40,534 bases of DNA from Calditrichia bacterium. Its GTDB lineage: Bacteria; Calditrichota; Calditrichia; JAJRVZ01. Location: NCBI GenBank assembly GCA_023132435.1, contig JAGLYF010000120.1:1-40534 (forward strand), read 5' to 3'. Shown here in pieces: positions 16,673 through 26,553 of this stretch (position 1 is its first letter; every line of letters begins with the position of its first letter). The notes beneath the pieces are model-generated. The model had not been told where the DNA came from. It did no database searches and saw only the letters and a program-made list of their open reading frames with translations. The translations under genes were made by a program, and so were the position numbers.

Positions 16673-18259
16673 TTGAGTGAGACTTTATTCAAAGAATTAA
16701 TAGTATTGCGATTAATGGCGTATTCCTATATTATCAAGAAAACAAGTACAAAAAGTGTTAGTCAGCTGCTGAACGCGCTTCAAACAAATTTCACCATGAT
16801 CCAGGAATCAAAGCAGCAGGGCACGTATCACTATTTTGATACCTTTGACTGGCGATTATATCGTCAGGGATACTATTTATATCTTTTTAATCAATATTTA
16901 TATCTCTATCAATTTACAAAGAAGAAAATTGAAGATAGGGAAGAATCTCAGTATCCATCTGCTGAGAAATTTTCACTTCAGGATGGGATTATTCTCAGAA
17001 AAATTACTCCCATCATTGACATTCGGGCATTGTTGTGTATGGCCACTTTCCGGATAACTAACCAATCCTTTCGAATATTAAACAGAGATGACAAAACGGT
17101 TGTACGGATACAAATTGAGCAGAGTAGAATAAAGGATAAGACGAGATATAAAAATCTCAGTTCTTATCTTGAAATTCAACCGTTAAGAGGGTATGCAAAT
17201 CAGGTACCGGGTATTTTAAAAAAGTTATCACTTGATGATCTCTTAATTAGTAAAGATGATCTTTTAAAGAGAGGATTAGCGACGCTGGGTAAAATGCCGG
17301 CCGATTACAGCTCAAAAGTGAATATCAGGTTAACAAACCGAATGTCAGCCCTCGATGCAACAAAACAAATCTACATTTATTTACTGGATATCATCAGAAG
17401 AAATGAAAACGGTCTTATAAAGGATATCGATACAGAGTTCCTGCATGATTTCAGAGTTTCAATCAGAAGAACGCGTTCCGCACTGGGACAAATTAAAGGG
17501 ATCCTCGATGAAAATGTGGTTCTCAAAGCTAAAGAAAATTTTTCTTACCTCGGTCGGTCTACCAATAAATTACGGGATATTGATGTTTATTTATTAGGTG
17601 AACAACAATACAAATTGATGCTGCCGGTGGAATTAAGACCATACCTTAACTCATTCTTCGAAGATTTGAAGGAGCAAAGAAAAATTGAACACCAATCGTT
17701 GGTAAAAACAATAAAATCGGTTAAATATAAGCGAATACTCTCCGACTGGGAATCCTATCTGAAATCAGAGGATATCCGGAACCGGCAGAAAATGGCACCA
17801 GTCAGGGAACTCGCAAAAAACATTATCATGAAAAGAAATAAAAAAGTCTTAAAATTTGGGCAGAGAGTTTTAATCACGGGATCCGATGAATTATTACATC
17901 AATTAAGGATTGAGTGTAAAAAATTAAGATATCTTCTTGAATTTTTTAATTCTCTCTTTTCACAGGAAAAGATTCAATACTTAGTCAGAAAACTGAAACT
18001 ACTACAGGATAATCTTGGAGACTATAATGACCTGGTGATACAGCAGAAACGATTAATTGATTCGGCAAGAGATATAACTCCACGAACCAGAAGTGGAAAA
18101 AACACCGTTTTAGCCCTCGGTATTTTGATTGGAAAATTAAATGAAAAACAACAGATAATCAAAAAGGAATTTGCTAAGTCATTTTCCGGTTATGCAGCTC
18201 AGGAGGTGCAAAAAATACTTGATGAACTTTTTCAGGTTCAGGAAAGGCGTGTCCGATGA
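16673..18259 (+). CDS. CHAD-domain protein with degenerate CYTH-like N-terminus (start TTG 16673 or ATG 16715)
   Basis: HDFRVSIRRTRSAL, RDIDVYL, HQLRIECKKLRYLLEFF and LQDNLGDYNDL are CHAD signatures. YHYFDTFDWRLYRQGYYL resembles CYTH. Confidence 0.9.
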   Translation: MSETLFKELIVLRLMAYSYIIKKTSTKSVSQLLNALQTNFTMIQESKQQGTYHYFDTFDWRLYRQGYYLYLFNQYLYLYQFTKKKIEDREESQYPSAEKFSLQDGIILRKITPIIDIRALLCMATFRITNQSFRILNRDDKTVVRIQIEQSRIKDKTRYKNLSSYLEIQPLRGYANQVPGILKKLSLDDLLISKDDLLKRGLATLGKMPADYSSKVNIRLTNRMSALDATKQIYIYLLDIIRRNENGLIKDIDTEFLHDFRVSIRRTRSALGQIKGILDENVVLKAKENFSYLGRSTNKLRDIDVYLLGEQQYKLMLPVELRPYLNSFFEDLKEQRKIEHQSLVKTIKSVKYKRILSDWESYLKSEDIRNRQKMAPVRELAKNIIMKRNKKVLKFGQRVLITGSDELLHQLRIECKKLRYLLEFFNSLFSQEKIQYLVRKLKLLQDNLGDYNDLVIQQKRLIDSARDITPRTRSGKNTVLALGILIGKLNEKQQIIKKEFAKSFSGYAAQEVQKILDELFQVQERRVR

Positions 18260-19002
18260 CTATATTGTCACTATACAATATTAAGGGTGGGGTAGGAAAA
18301 ACAGCCGCTGCCGTAAATCTTTCCTATCTGGCTGCAAGTGAAGAAAAAAACACGCTACTTTGTGATCTTGATCCGCAAAGTTCCTCAACATATTATTTTC
18401 GCATAAAACCCAAAATGAAGACTGGATTGAAACCTCTTGTTAAAGGAAAAAAAAGTCTGGTAAAGAATATTAAAGGAACCGACTATAATTATTTGGATCT
18501 GCTCCCGGCTGATTTTTCCCTGCGAAACATGGATATCATGCTCGATAATGTAAAAGGTTCCAAGCATAGATTAAAATCCGTATTAAAAATGTTTAAGGAT
18601 GAATACGATTACATTTTTTTAGATTGCCCACCAAATATTACTCTGGTTTCGGAGAATATTTTCTATGCCTCGGATCTGATCCTGGTCCCCGTTATCCCTA
18701 CAACACTTTCATATCGCACATTTGAAAAATTGCTGGACTTTTTTAAAAAAAGTAAGATGTCGGTAAATAAAATTGTACCATTTTTTTCAATGGTTGAAAT
18801 TCGAAAAAATATGCATAAAGATTTAATTGAAGAGCTTAAAAAGCAGTATCCGTTTTTTCTTAACAATAAAATCCCATACTCTTCTGTTGTTGAAAAGATG
18901 GGAATCCATCGTGAACCGTTGGGAAATTTTAGCCCCCGCTCTATACCGGCGCAGCAATATCAGGCGCTGTGGGGCGAAGTAAAAAAAAGGATGAAAAAAT
19001 GA
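18256..19002 (+). CDS. ParA/MinD-family ATPase
   Basis: LYNIKGGVGKTAAAVNLS deviant Walker A, LLCDLDPQSSST, YDYIFLDCPPN. 4-nt overlap (ATGA) with the CHAD gene. Confidence 0.93.
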   Translation: MTILSLYNIKGGVGKTAAAVNLSYLAASEEKNTLLCDLDPQSSSTYYFRIKPKMKTGLKPLVKGKKSLVKNIKGTDYNYLDLLPADFSLRNMDIMLDNVKGSKHRLKSVLKMFKDEYDYIFLDCPPNITLVSENIFYASDLILVPVIPTTLSYRTFEKLLDFFKKSKMSVNKIVPFFSMVEIRKNMHKDLIEELKKQYPFFLNNKIPYSSVVEKMGIHREPLGNFSPRSIPAQQYQALWGEVKKRMKK

Positions 19003-19820
19003 AATCAGCAGTTTATATAAGAGCGATCATTGCCTTTTTAATAACCATTTCTGCCGGTTACTATCAACGACTCACCGGTCCAACTCATCCTCTGAATGTT
19101 GGTCTGGAATGGAAAGGGACGGAAATTTCAGGCAAGTTAACACGTAATCACGGCGAAGAAAGCAATCAGCCGATTGAGATTACGATTCCCGATACATCCG
19201 TTAGCGCTGTCTTAATATTCCGCCGATTTAACACCAATGATGAATGGGTGGGTATGACGATGACGCGCGAGAATGATGTCCTGTATGGAAGTTTACCGCA
19301 CCAACCTCCGGCAGGAAAACTGGAATATTTTATTCAATTGAGAAAGGGAGATGACTATCAGAAGTTACCCCAAGATCAGCTGGTAGTTACCCGTTTTACG
19401 GGAGAAGTACCGTCAGCTATACTCGGTTTACATGTTTTCTTTATGTTTTTCGGAATGTTCCTGAGCAATTGGGCCGGATTAGAGGCGATATCCAAAAAGG
19501 AACGAATGTACAAACTTGCCCTATGGACCGTTGGTTTATTATTCCTTGGCGGAATGATCCTTGGTCCGGTTGTGCAGAAATTCGCCTTTGGCGAATTCTG
19601 GACCGGTGTACCCTTTGGATTTGATCTGACGGATAATAAAACTTTGGTTACGATGATCACCTGGGTGGTTGCCGCCTGGCTAAGTTATAAGAAGAAAACA
19701 TCCGCCCGTGCCTGGATTATCATCGCAGCGATTGTATTGTTGTTGGTTTATTCAATACCACATAGTATGATGGGATCTGAATTAGATTATGAGACCGGGA
19801 AAATAGGGACGGGGGAATAA
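18999..19820 (+). CDS. Uncharacterised membrane protein (N-terminal TM, extracytoplasmic domain, about four C-terminal TMs)
   Basis: MKSAVYIRAIIAFLITISAGYYQ...; hydrophobic segments ILGLHVFFMFFGMFLSNWA, LALWTVGLLFLGGMILG, TMITWVVAAWL, WIIIAAIVLLLVYSI. ATGA overlap with parA; the ORF-track start at 18969 lies inside parA. Confidence 0.85.
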   Translation: MKSAVYIRAIIAFLITISAGYYQRLTGPTHPLNVGLEWKGTEISGKLTRNHGEESNQPIEITIPDTSVSAVLIFRRFNTNDEWVGMTMTRENDVLYGSLPHQPPAGKLEYFIQLRKGDDYQKLPQDQLVVTRFTGEVPSAILGLHVFFMFFGMFLSNWAGLEAISKKERMYKLALWTVGLLFLGGMILGPVVQKFAFGEFWTGVPFGFDLTDNKTLVTMITWVVAAWLSYKKKTSARAWIIIAAIVLLLVYSIPHSMMGSELDYETGKIGTGE

Positions 19821-19826
19821 TACTAA

Positions 19827-20549
19827 TTAAACTTCCAGGGTAAATTCTGAGATATCCTGAAACAGGTATTCAAGTTCTTTCACATCGACGAATATTGACG
19901 AGGGTAATGCTTTTGCGAAAATGTCAAGAACAACCATTGCATTGGCATTAGCATCTTCCTCAGAAATACTACGCATGCGGTCTGTCATTCCAACATTGAT
20001 CATTTGAATATCTTCATAGGCTTGTGCAAGCCCCTCCAGATGCCAATCAGGCTGTTGGCCCTTTTTTAATCGGAAATATTGTCCAAGCAGATAGCAGCTA
20101 ACTGATCGATATAGGGTCTCTTCAAGTGTCGCAAAAGGCAAATGAAACCTAACCATAGGTTTGAGTATACTCATTGTGGGACAACCGGTTGTTACCATAA
20201 TAATACCAAGAAGAGAGCCTAATCCATGTTGTAAGGGTATATCTTTCTCGTATACTCTTTCCGGTGTTTCAACCCTGAGAAGAACTCTTTCATAGGATTT
20301 GCGATCTTTAAAGGTTGTAATGATATCTTCCAGGTTTACAGCAATGGGACAATGAGAGGTTACATTTGGGTTTAACTGACAGCTTTCACATTGATTGAAT
20401 TCAAGTTTGGTCCATGGGGGATGTTTTTTGTTATTTTGAGGGAGAAATACTAAATCACTGATACGCAGATTTATGGGAAAATGGGCTTCTGTCTTATCCT
20501 CGAATACAAAATGGTAATTTATATAGGTGGTCTTTGAATTATTATTCAT
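19827..20549 (-). CDS. Conserved hypothetical protein (possibly DUF6901-like)
   Basis: YINYHFVFEDKTEAHFPINL; cysteine cluster CESCQLNPNVTSHCPIAVNLEDII. Confidence 0.7.
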   Translation of the reverse strand: MNNNSKTTYINYHFVFEDKTEAHFPINLRISDLVFLPQNNKKHPPWTKLEFNQCESCQLNPNVTSHCPIAVNLEDIITTFKDRKSYERVLLRVETPERVYEKDIPLQHGLGSLLGIIMVTTGCPTMSILKPMVRFHLPFATLEETLYRSVSCYLLGQYFRLKKGQQPDWHLEGLAQAYEDIQMINVGMTDRMRSISEEDANANAMVVLDIFAKALPSSIFVDVKELEYLFQDISEFTLEV

Positions 20550-20659
20550 CTAAATCAATTCCGTTTATGGTACTTTTATTATCATCGGCAGTATTTCTGT
20601 AAATATTTAGAAGATTCCTGTTTTTGGATATGCATATTTTACTATGACAGCAATTCTTT

Positions 20660-20947
20660 TTAACCACAAAGACCAAAAGAAAAAATAACCCACCCCTTAG
20701 TCCCCTCCCTTATGTATCAGGCTGTTGAAGAATACACAATATTCAACAATATTACTGTGCCTTTCTCACAAATTGTCATTCCCGTCCCGCACCTGCGGGA
20801 GGAATCCATTGATAAACAACCTCTTACGTAAAAAATATTTGGATTCCTGCTAGAGTTTACCCCTTTGGATTCCCCCGAGTACTCGGGGGAATGACAAAAG
20901 GGGCCGGGATGGGGAGGGTTAAAACTCTTTACCTCTGTGGCTAAAAA
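20660..20947. repeat. Composite nested inverted-repeat element
   Basis: Outer arms ttttaaccacaaag / ctctgtggctaaaa; inner GTCATTCCC / GGGAATGAC; 24-bp perfect palindrome ATTCCCCCGAGTACTCGGGGGAAT at 20869-20892. Confidence 0.65.
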
Positions 20948-21066
20948 TATTATTTCGTTATGAGTTTGTGGGGAATAAAATATACCAGTGAGATTAATTG
21001 TAAATTAAATCCAAAATATCTAATTTTAACTTTTAATGATTGAAATAAATCCGGGAATTTACATCA

Positions 21067-22341
21067 ATGAAAATATTGGTTATTGGCAGTGGGGGACGAG
21101 AACATGCCCTTGTCTGGAAAATAGCACAAAGCAGCCAGGTAGAAAAAATTTATTGCGCACCGGGAAACCCCGGTACTGCTGAGCTTAGTGAGAATGTAGC
21201 AATCTCACCGATGGATTTTGAGAAACTGGTCTCTTTTGCCAAAGATAATCAAATCGATCTTACGATTGTCGGCCCTGAAGATCCCCTGGTATCAGGAATT
21301 GTTGACTATTTCAACGATCATGGTTTAAAAATTTTTGGTCCGGATAAAAATGCCGCACAACTTGAGGGCAGTAAATATTTTTCAAAAGAGCTGATGAAAA
21401 AGTATCATATTCCAACTGCTACTTATCAGACCTTTACATCCCCGGATAAAGCAAAGGAATACATCGGTTCGGAAGCGAAGTTTCCCCTGGTTTTGAAAGC
21501 CAGCGGTCTGGCTGCCGGCAAAGGTGTTTTAATATGTCAATCCAGCGAAGAGGCATTAGAAGGTATTGGACAGATCATGGAAGATAAAGCGTTTGGATCT
21601 GCAGGCGATAAAATGATTATTGAAGAATTTCTCGAAGGAGAGGAAGTCTCAATTTTTGCTCTCAGTGATGGTGAGGATTATCTTTTATTATCACCGGCTC
21701 AGGACCATAAAAAAGTGTTTGAGGGAGACCAGGGGAAAAACACCGGAGGCATGGGCGCCTATGCACCAGCGCCGATAGTGACCTCATCACTAATAGAAAA
21801 AATTACACCGGAAATAATTGAACGCACATTCGAGGCGATGCGCTCTGAGGGTATGCCATATAAGGGTCTGTTGTATTTTGGATTAATCATTACAAATCAG
21901 GGTCCAAAAGTTTTAGAGTACAATTGTCGATTTGGTGATCCGGAAGCGGAAGTAATTTTGCCATTACTTAAATCTGACCTTGTCCCGCTTATGGAGGCAT
22001 CAATTAATGGTACAATGCGGGAACAGAAGATTCAACTGTATGATAAATTTACTCTGGATGTTGTACTCGCATCCGGAGGCTATCCGGATAAATATGAAAA
22101 AGGTAAAATCATCGAGGGACTGGAATCGCTGGATTCGGATATCCTTGTCTTCCATGCCGGGACAAAATCAGAAAATGATTTTCTGGTTACAAATGGGGGA
22201 AGGGTGTTAAATATCGTAGCCATGGCGGATGATTTTTTTTCTTTAACTGAAAGCTTATACAAAAATGTAGACCGGATACGATTTGAAGGCGTTCACTATC
22301 GAAAAGATATTGGATATCGGGCTCGAAAATATTTTGAATGA
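21067..22341 (+). CDS. purD: Phosphoribosylamine--glycine ligase
   Basis: MKILVIGSGGREHALVWKIAQS, APGNPGT, NTGGMGAYAPAP, EYNCRFGDPEAEVILPLL. Confidence 0.98.
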   Translation: MKILVIGSGGREHALVWKIAQSSQVEKIYCAPGNPGTAELSENVAISPMDFEKLVSFAKDNQIDLTIVGPEDPLVSGIVDYFNDHGLKIFGPDKNAAQLEGSKYFSKELMKKYHIPTATYQTFTSPDKAKEYIGSEAKFPLVLKASGLAAGKGVLICQSSEEALEGIGQIMEDKAFGSAGDKMIIEEFLEGEEVSIFALSDGEDYLLLSPAQDHKKVFEGDQGKNTGGMGAYAPAPIVTSSLIEKITPEIIERTFEAMRSEGMPYKGLLYFGLIITNQGPKVLEYNCRFGDPEAEVILPLLKSDLVPLMEASINGTMREQKIQLYDKFTLDVVLASGGYPDKYEKGKIIEGLESLDSDILVFHAGTKSENDFLVTNGGRVLNIVAMADDFFSLTESLYKNVDRIRFEGVHYRKDIGYRARKYFE

Positions 22342-22373
22342 GTTAAAGTCACTAAAGACAGGAATATAAACTA

Positions 22374-23195
22374 ATGAACGAATTATCAAAGCGGATTTTG
22401 GTTGCCATTGTCGGAATACCGACAATATTGACTTTGATATTTCTTGGTGGTTGGTATTTTTTTCTGTTGATATTAATTATCAGTCTGGTCGCCCAGCTGG
22501 AATTTTATGAGATGCAGAAAAAGAAAAACTATCAACCCCAAAGAATCAACGGAATCATCGCTGGAATATTACTTCTCCTGGGTATTCAAACAGGGGAATG
22601 GCAGATCATTGGAATAGGACTGGTTTTTATGCTTATGCTAATATTAGCCTTTGAGATGTTTCGTCATCATGAGAATATGAGTACAAACATTGGCATAACA
22701 TTGGTCGGTATTTTATATATCCCTTTGTTTTTGGGTGCACTCATTTATACAAAATCATATGTTGATCATACTTTTACCACCGTACAATATGCCGGATTTA
22801 AATATATCACGATGATACTAATAACCATCTGGATTTGTGATACTTTCGCCTATACTTTTGGGATTTTATTTGGTAAACACAAACTTTATGAGAAGGTATC
22901 TCCAAATAAAACAATTGAGGGGGGAGTTGCCGGTCTTATTGGTGCTATCGTTTCAATTGTAGTTGTAAAAATGTTCAATATACTCCCCTTAGACTGGTTT
23001 AGTGCAATAATTATTGGTATTACGGTTGGCGTATTTGGTCAAATGGGAGACCTGATCGAGTCATGGTTTAAAAGGGATGCGAGTGTGAAAGATTCCTCAG
23101 CCCTATTACCCGGTCATGGAGGGATGCTCGATCGATTTGATAGTTTATTATTTTTATCACCATCAATATTGATCCTGACATTTTTATTATTTTAA
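22374..23195 (+). CDS. cdsA: Phosphatidate cytidylyltransferase
   Basis: Polytopic; FGKHKLYEKVSPNKTIEG, GQMGDLIESWFKRDASVKDSSALLPGHGGMLDRFDSLL. Confidence 0.97.
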   Translation: MNELSKRILVAIVGIPTILTLIFLGGWYFFLLILIISLVAQLEFYEMQKKKNYQPQRINGIIAGILLLLGIQTGEWQIIGIGLVFMLMLILAFEMFRHHENMSTNIGITLVGILYIPLFLGALIYTKSYVDHTFTTVQYAGFKYITMILITIWICDTFAYTFGILFGKHKLYEKVSPNKTIEGGVAGLIGAIVSIVVVKMFNILPLDWFSAIIIGITVGVFGQMGDLIESWFKRDASVKDSSALLPGHGGMLDRFDSLLFLSPSILILTFLLF

Positions 23196-23282
23196 TGAGA
23201 TGAATTTTATTCAGTGTTCAGACCTAAAGAATCTCCCAATCCGATTCGATAATGGTTATATACTACTGAAGGAGAAAACCGG

Positions 23283-24377
23283 ATGGCAGATGATGTGAAA
23301 CGTGTGCTTGTTGTTGATGACGAAGATGATCTTACCTGGTCGATCTCAAAACATCTGGCTAAGGATAGGGATAAATACGATTTAATTTGTGTTAACAGCG
23401 GTAAGAAGGCTCTTGAAGTATTATCTCAATTACCGGTTAAACTGGTGATTAGTGATATCCGTATGCCCGAAATATCCGGTTTGGAATTATTATCGAGAAT
23501 ACGTGAATCATACCCGGCGACGAAAGTTATCATCATGACCGCTTACGGATCATCGGAAGTTCATGAAGAAGCCAACGCGCGTGGATGTTTCAAGTATATT
23601 GAAAAACCATTTGAGATAACTGATTTGCGTCAACTGATCCTCGAAGCGATAGAGGAAAAAAGAGGATTTATGGGCACCATCTCAGATTTTCAACTGAGCG
23701 ATCTTGTTCAAATGAATTGTCTGGGACGGATGACAACCACATTGTTTATTGTAGGCGATGATTATAAAGGTTCTATATATATAGAGGAGGGAAATATCGT
23801 TCATGCTGATTGTGGGGATAAAGAGGGCGAAGAAGCCGTATTTGAAATGTTGGCCTGGGAAGGGGGTAATTTTTCTACAGAGAGAGGAAAAAGAGCTCCC
23901 AAAGAGACGATAATAAAAGGCTGGCAAAGTTTACTATTAGAAGGAATGCGTCGGATAGATGAATCAAAACCAGGAAGAAGAGAAATAGGTGGAAAACTGG
24001 CAAAGACACAACGCGAAATATCCCGGATATTAGATAAACTTGCTGCTTTAAAAGGAGTCATTCTCACCACTGTTTTTGATCCGGAAGGTTTTCCTGTGGC
24101 ATCCCAGATCAATGAAGCCTCCCCCAGACAATACGGGATTCAGGAATTAACCCCAATCATATCTGGCTTGATTAAACAGGTGGATTCTATCGGTCAGGAT
24201 CTAAAAATCAGACAACCTAAGAGTATATCTTTAGAATTTGATGAGGCAATTTTAAAAATTAACAAAGTTCACGATCGAAAAGAATATTTGGTAATTTTTG
24301 CCGAGAATAAAATAAATGTTGGTGTTCTCACACTGGAAGCAAAGAAGAATTTGCGAAAGCTTTCAAAAATATTGTAA
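23283..24377 (+). CDS. Response regulator: REC, DUF4388/PATAN and roadblock/LC7-like domain
   Basis: VLVVDDEDDLTWS...LVISDIRMPEISGLELL (REC); GFMGTISDFQLSDLVQMNCLGRMTTTLFI...GSIYIEEGNIVHADCGDKEGEEAVFEMLAWEGGNF (PATAN); KLAALKGVILTTVFDPEGFPVASQ (roadblock-like). Confidence 0.88.
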   Translation: MADDVKRVLVVDDEDDLTWSISKHLAKDRDKYDLICVNSGKKALEVLSQLPVKLVISDIRMPEISGLELLSRIRESYPATKVIIMTAYGSSEVHEEANARGCFKYIEKPFEITDLRQLILEAIEEKRGFMGTISDFQLSDLVQMNCLGRMTTTLFIVGDDYKGSIYIEEGNIVHADCGDKEGEEAVFEMLAWEGGNFSTERGKRAPKETIIKGWQSLLLEGMRRIDESKPGRREIGGKLAKTQREISRILDKLAALKGVILTTVFDPEGFPVASQINEASPRQYGIQELTPIISGLIKQVDSIGQDLKIRQPKSISLEFDEAILKINKVHDRKEYLVIFAENKINVGVLTLEAKKNLRKLSKIL

Positions 24378-24443
24378 AAATAATCTTCATCATCCCTGTC
24401 AATCTTTAAACGATCAACAAATCTTTTCACACGATAGTATTAT

Positions 24444-25466
24444 ATGAAAAAACTTGAGAAGTGGCTAAAACAGTTTCTTATATTTCTTATCAAAATATTA
24501 TTACCCGGAAAGAATAATAACAAAATTAATGATGATTGGCATAATTTTAAGCGGGTACTTGTCTTTCGGCTTGATAATAGATTTGGTAACTCGATCCTTA
24601 TCCTTTCCCTGGTCCAATCAATAAAAAAAAGTCTTCCCGGTGCTGCAATTGATGTAATGATGACATCTTCTTACATAGCATTATATAAGAACCACCCCGA
24701 TATCAGTAGAATTATACAATATGACCAGAAACATTTATTTAGAAATCCGCTGCGGTTTCTCTTCTTAATAAAAAATTTAAGAAAAAATAATTATGATATT
24801 GTTTTTTCCTCTAGTAATCCCGATGCACTCTCGGTTTCACAAGCGTTATTCTGTCGACTTGTAACTAAAGGTCGTAGTGTGGGATTTGATTGGAAGGATA
24901 GTGCAAAGATATATTCAGTTGTTGTTCGTGGAAATACGACAATTCATTATTCAGCTGCCCAGGTGGATCTGTGGAGGCACTTTGATGCAAAGGCAGAATT
25001 TACTTTCCCCAAACTCTATTTTATTCACAAAAATACCCAGAGACTTGATCAAAATATACTGTTATGGTTAGGTGCAACCGGAAATAAAATATTGAATGAG
25101 GAATTGATCACATTCCTGGTAAAGATATTTGAAGAAATTAATCTAAAATATGTAATTGCTGCCGGCCCTTTCGATGATAAAATAATCGCAAATTATTCAC
25201 CGGGATTAAGAGCTAATATACTGATCCAAAATTTAGATCTTGGCGGGATTGCTTCCTGGTACAGAACGTTTAATATAATATGTATGCCCGATACGGGACC
25301 TATGCATATGGTCGCAGCATTAGACATTCCGCTAATACAAGTATTTGTAAACTCAAATGTAAAACAATACGGATATCGTGGCCCAAATAAGTATATCATT
25401 GACAAAGAAATAAATGCCGATTCACTGAAACAATTTGTCAGAAAACAGCTTGATTCGGCTCCGTAA
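24444..25466 (+). CDS. Glycosyltransferase family 9 (heptosyltransferase-like)
   Basis: RVLVFRLDNRFGNSILILSLVQSIKKSLP, IICMPDTGPMHMVAALDIPLIQVF. Confidence 0.88.
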   Translation: MKKLEKWLKQFLIFLIKILLPGKNNNKINDDWHNFKRVLVFRLDNRFGNSILILSLVQSIKKSLPGAAIDVMMTSSYIALYKNHPDISRIIQYDQKHLFRNPLRFLFLIKNLRKNNYDIVFSSSNPDALSVSQALFCRLVTKGRSVGFDWKDSAKIYSVVVRGNTTIHYSAAQVDLWRHFDAKAEFTFPKLYFIHKNTQRLDQNILLWLGATGNKILNEELITFLVKIFEEINLKYVIAAGPFDDKIIANYSPGLRANILIQNLDLGGIASWYRTFNIICMPDTGPMHMVAALDIPLIQVFVNSNVKQYGYRGPNKYIIDKEINADSLKQFVRKQLDSAP

Positions 25467-25566
25467 TTGAAGAACTATAACACATCTTTTTCATATAAGC
25501 CGATTTAGAGAATTATAAAGACTTACTAATTTCAATTCTATGTATTGAGAGGAGGATCAATTTTAA

Positions 25567-26508
25567 ATGAATCATTTTAATGTCATTGTTGATCAAAAAG
25601 AGGATCTCAATATTTTATTTGCCGGTGACTTGTGCCCAATGGGTCAAATTGAGCAAGCCTCAACACCATTGAGGGTCAAAAAAAACGGTGTCCGTATTAC
25701 TTTTTTAGCATTTTGTGAAAACGCATTTAATATTGCAAGTGCTGATCAACCTGGCTGTGCTCCAATAAATCAAGAAGAGATAATCAGGTCATTGCAAAAT
25801 GAACAACAACATGCTGATCTAATAATTATCTCACTCCATGCGGGGCCAGAATATTTTCCGCTCCCCACTCCAAGAATAAAATCGTTGTGCAGAAATCTCA
25901 CCAATTATGGTGTATCTGCTATTATTTGCCATCATTCACATATAATTGCCAGCTATGAGGTTTATAATTCTGTTCCTATTTTTTATGGATTGGGGAATTT
26001 TTTATTTGATATAAGTAATTTTAAATCATCTGAACTAAATTATAAAGGAGTAATGGTAAAAATCGGTTTTAATAAAAAGAAGGCCTTAAATTATGAGTTG
26101 AAACCATTTATATTTGATAAAGCGAAGACATCGCTTGTTGATTTAAATAAAACTGAAAACAGTGAATTTATAGCACGAATGCATCAGCTATGTGAAGTCA
26201 CTGAGAACGCGCACTTATTAAACATGATATGGTTGCTCTATTCCTCAGAAAAATATAAATACTATTATGCTCCTAATTTGAGGAGATATAGATCATCTTT
26301 ATTTTTATCCAAAGAAACAAAGAACAAAAAATTGTGGCATTTCAGAAAACATGAATCTCACGTAGAAGTAATTGAGGAGGCTTTGTATCAACTAGTATAT
26401 GGTATGCCTGAGATAGAACCTGAGGCTCGAATTCTCTATGAAAACCTGATGATTTCAGATGTGACTTTCTTGACTAAGATAAAAAGGATCGTGAAATTCT
26501 TCGTTTAA
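25567..26508 (+). CDS. CapA/PGA_cap-family protein, apparently lacking the internal metal-site segment
   Basis: ILFAGDLCPMGQIE, then directly KKNGVRITFLAFCEN, DLIIISLHAGPEY, GVSAIICHHSHIIASYEVYNSVPIFYGLGNFLFD. Confidence 0.8.
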   Translation: MNHFNVIVDQKEDLNILFAGDLCPMGQIEQASTPLRVKKNGVRITFLAFCENAFNIASADQPGCAPINQEEIIRSLQNEQQHADLIIISLHAGPEYFPLPTPRIKSLCRNLTNYGVSAIICHHSHIIASYEVYNSVPIFYGLGNFLFDISNFKSSELNYKGVMVKIGFNKKKALNYELKPFIFDKAKTSLVDLNKTENSEFIARMHQLCEVTENAHLLNMIWLLYSSEKYKYYYAPNLRRYRSSLFLSKETKNKKLWHFRKHESHVEVIEEALYQLVYGMPEIEPEARILYENLMISDVTFLTKIKRIVKFFV

Positions 26509-26553
26509 AAGATTCTTGACGGATAAATCATGTAAAATAGAGGTAACCAGTAG

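Noticed and set aside
18256-19002. ParA as sign of a plasmid or chromosome partition locus
   Set aside because: No ParB, no parS-like palindrome cluster and no replication gene; it is coupled to CHAD and a membrane protein instead.
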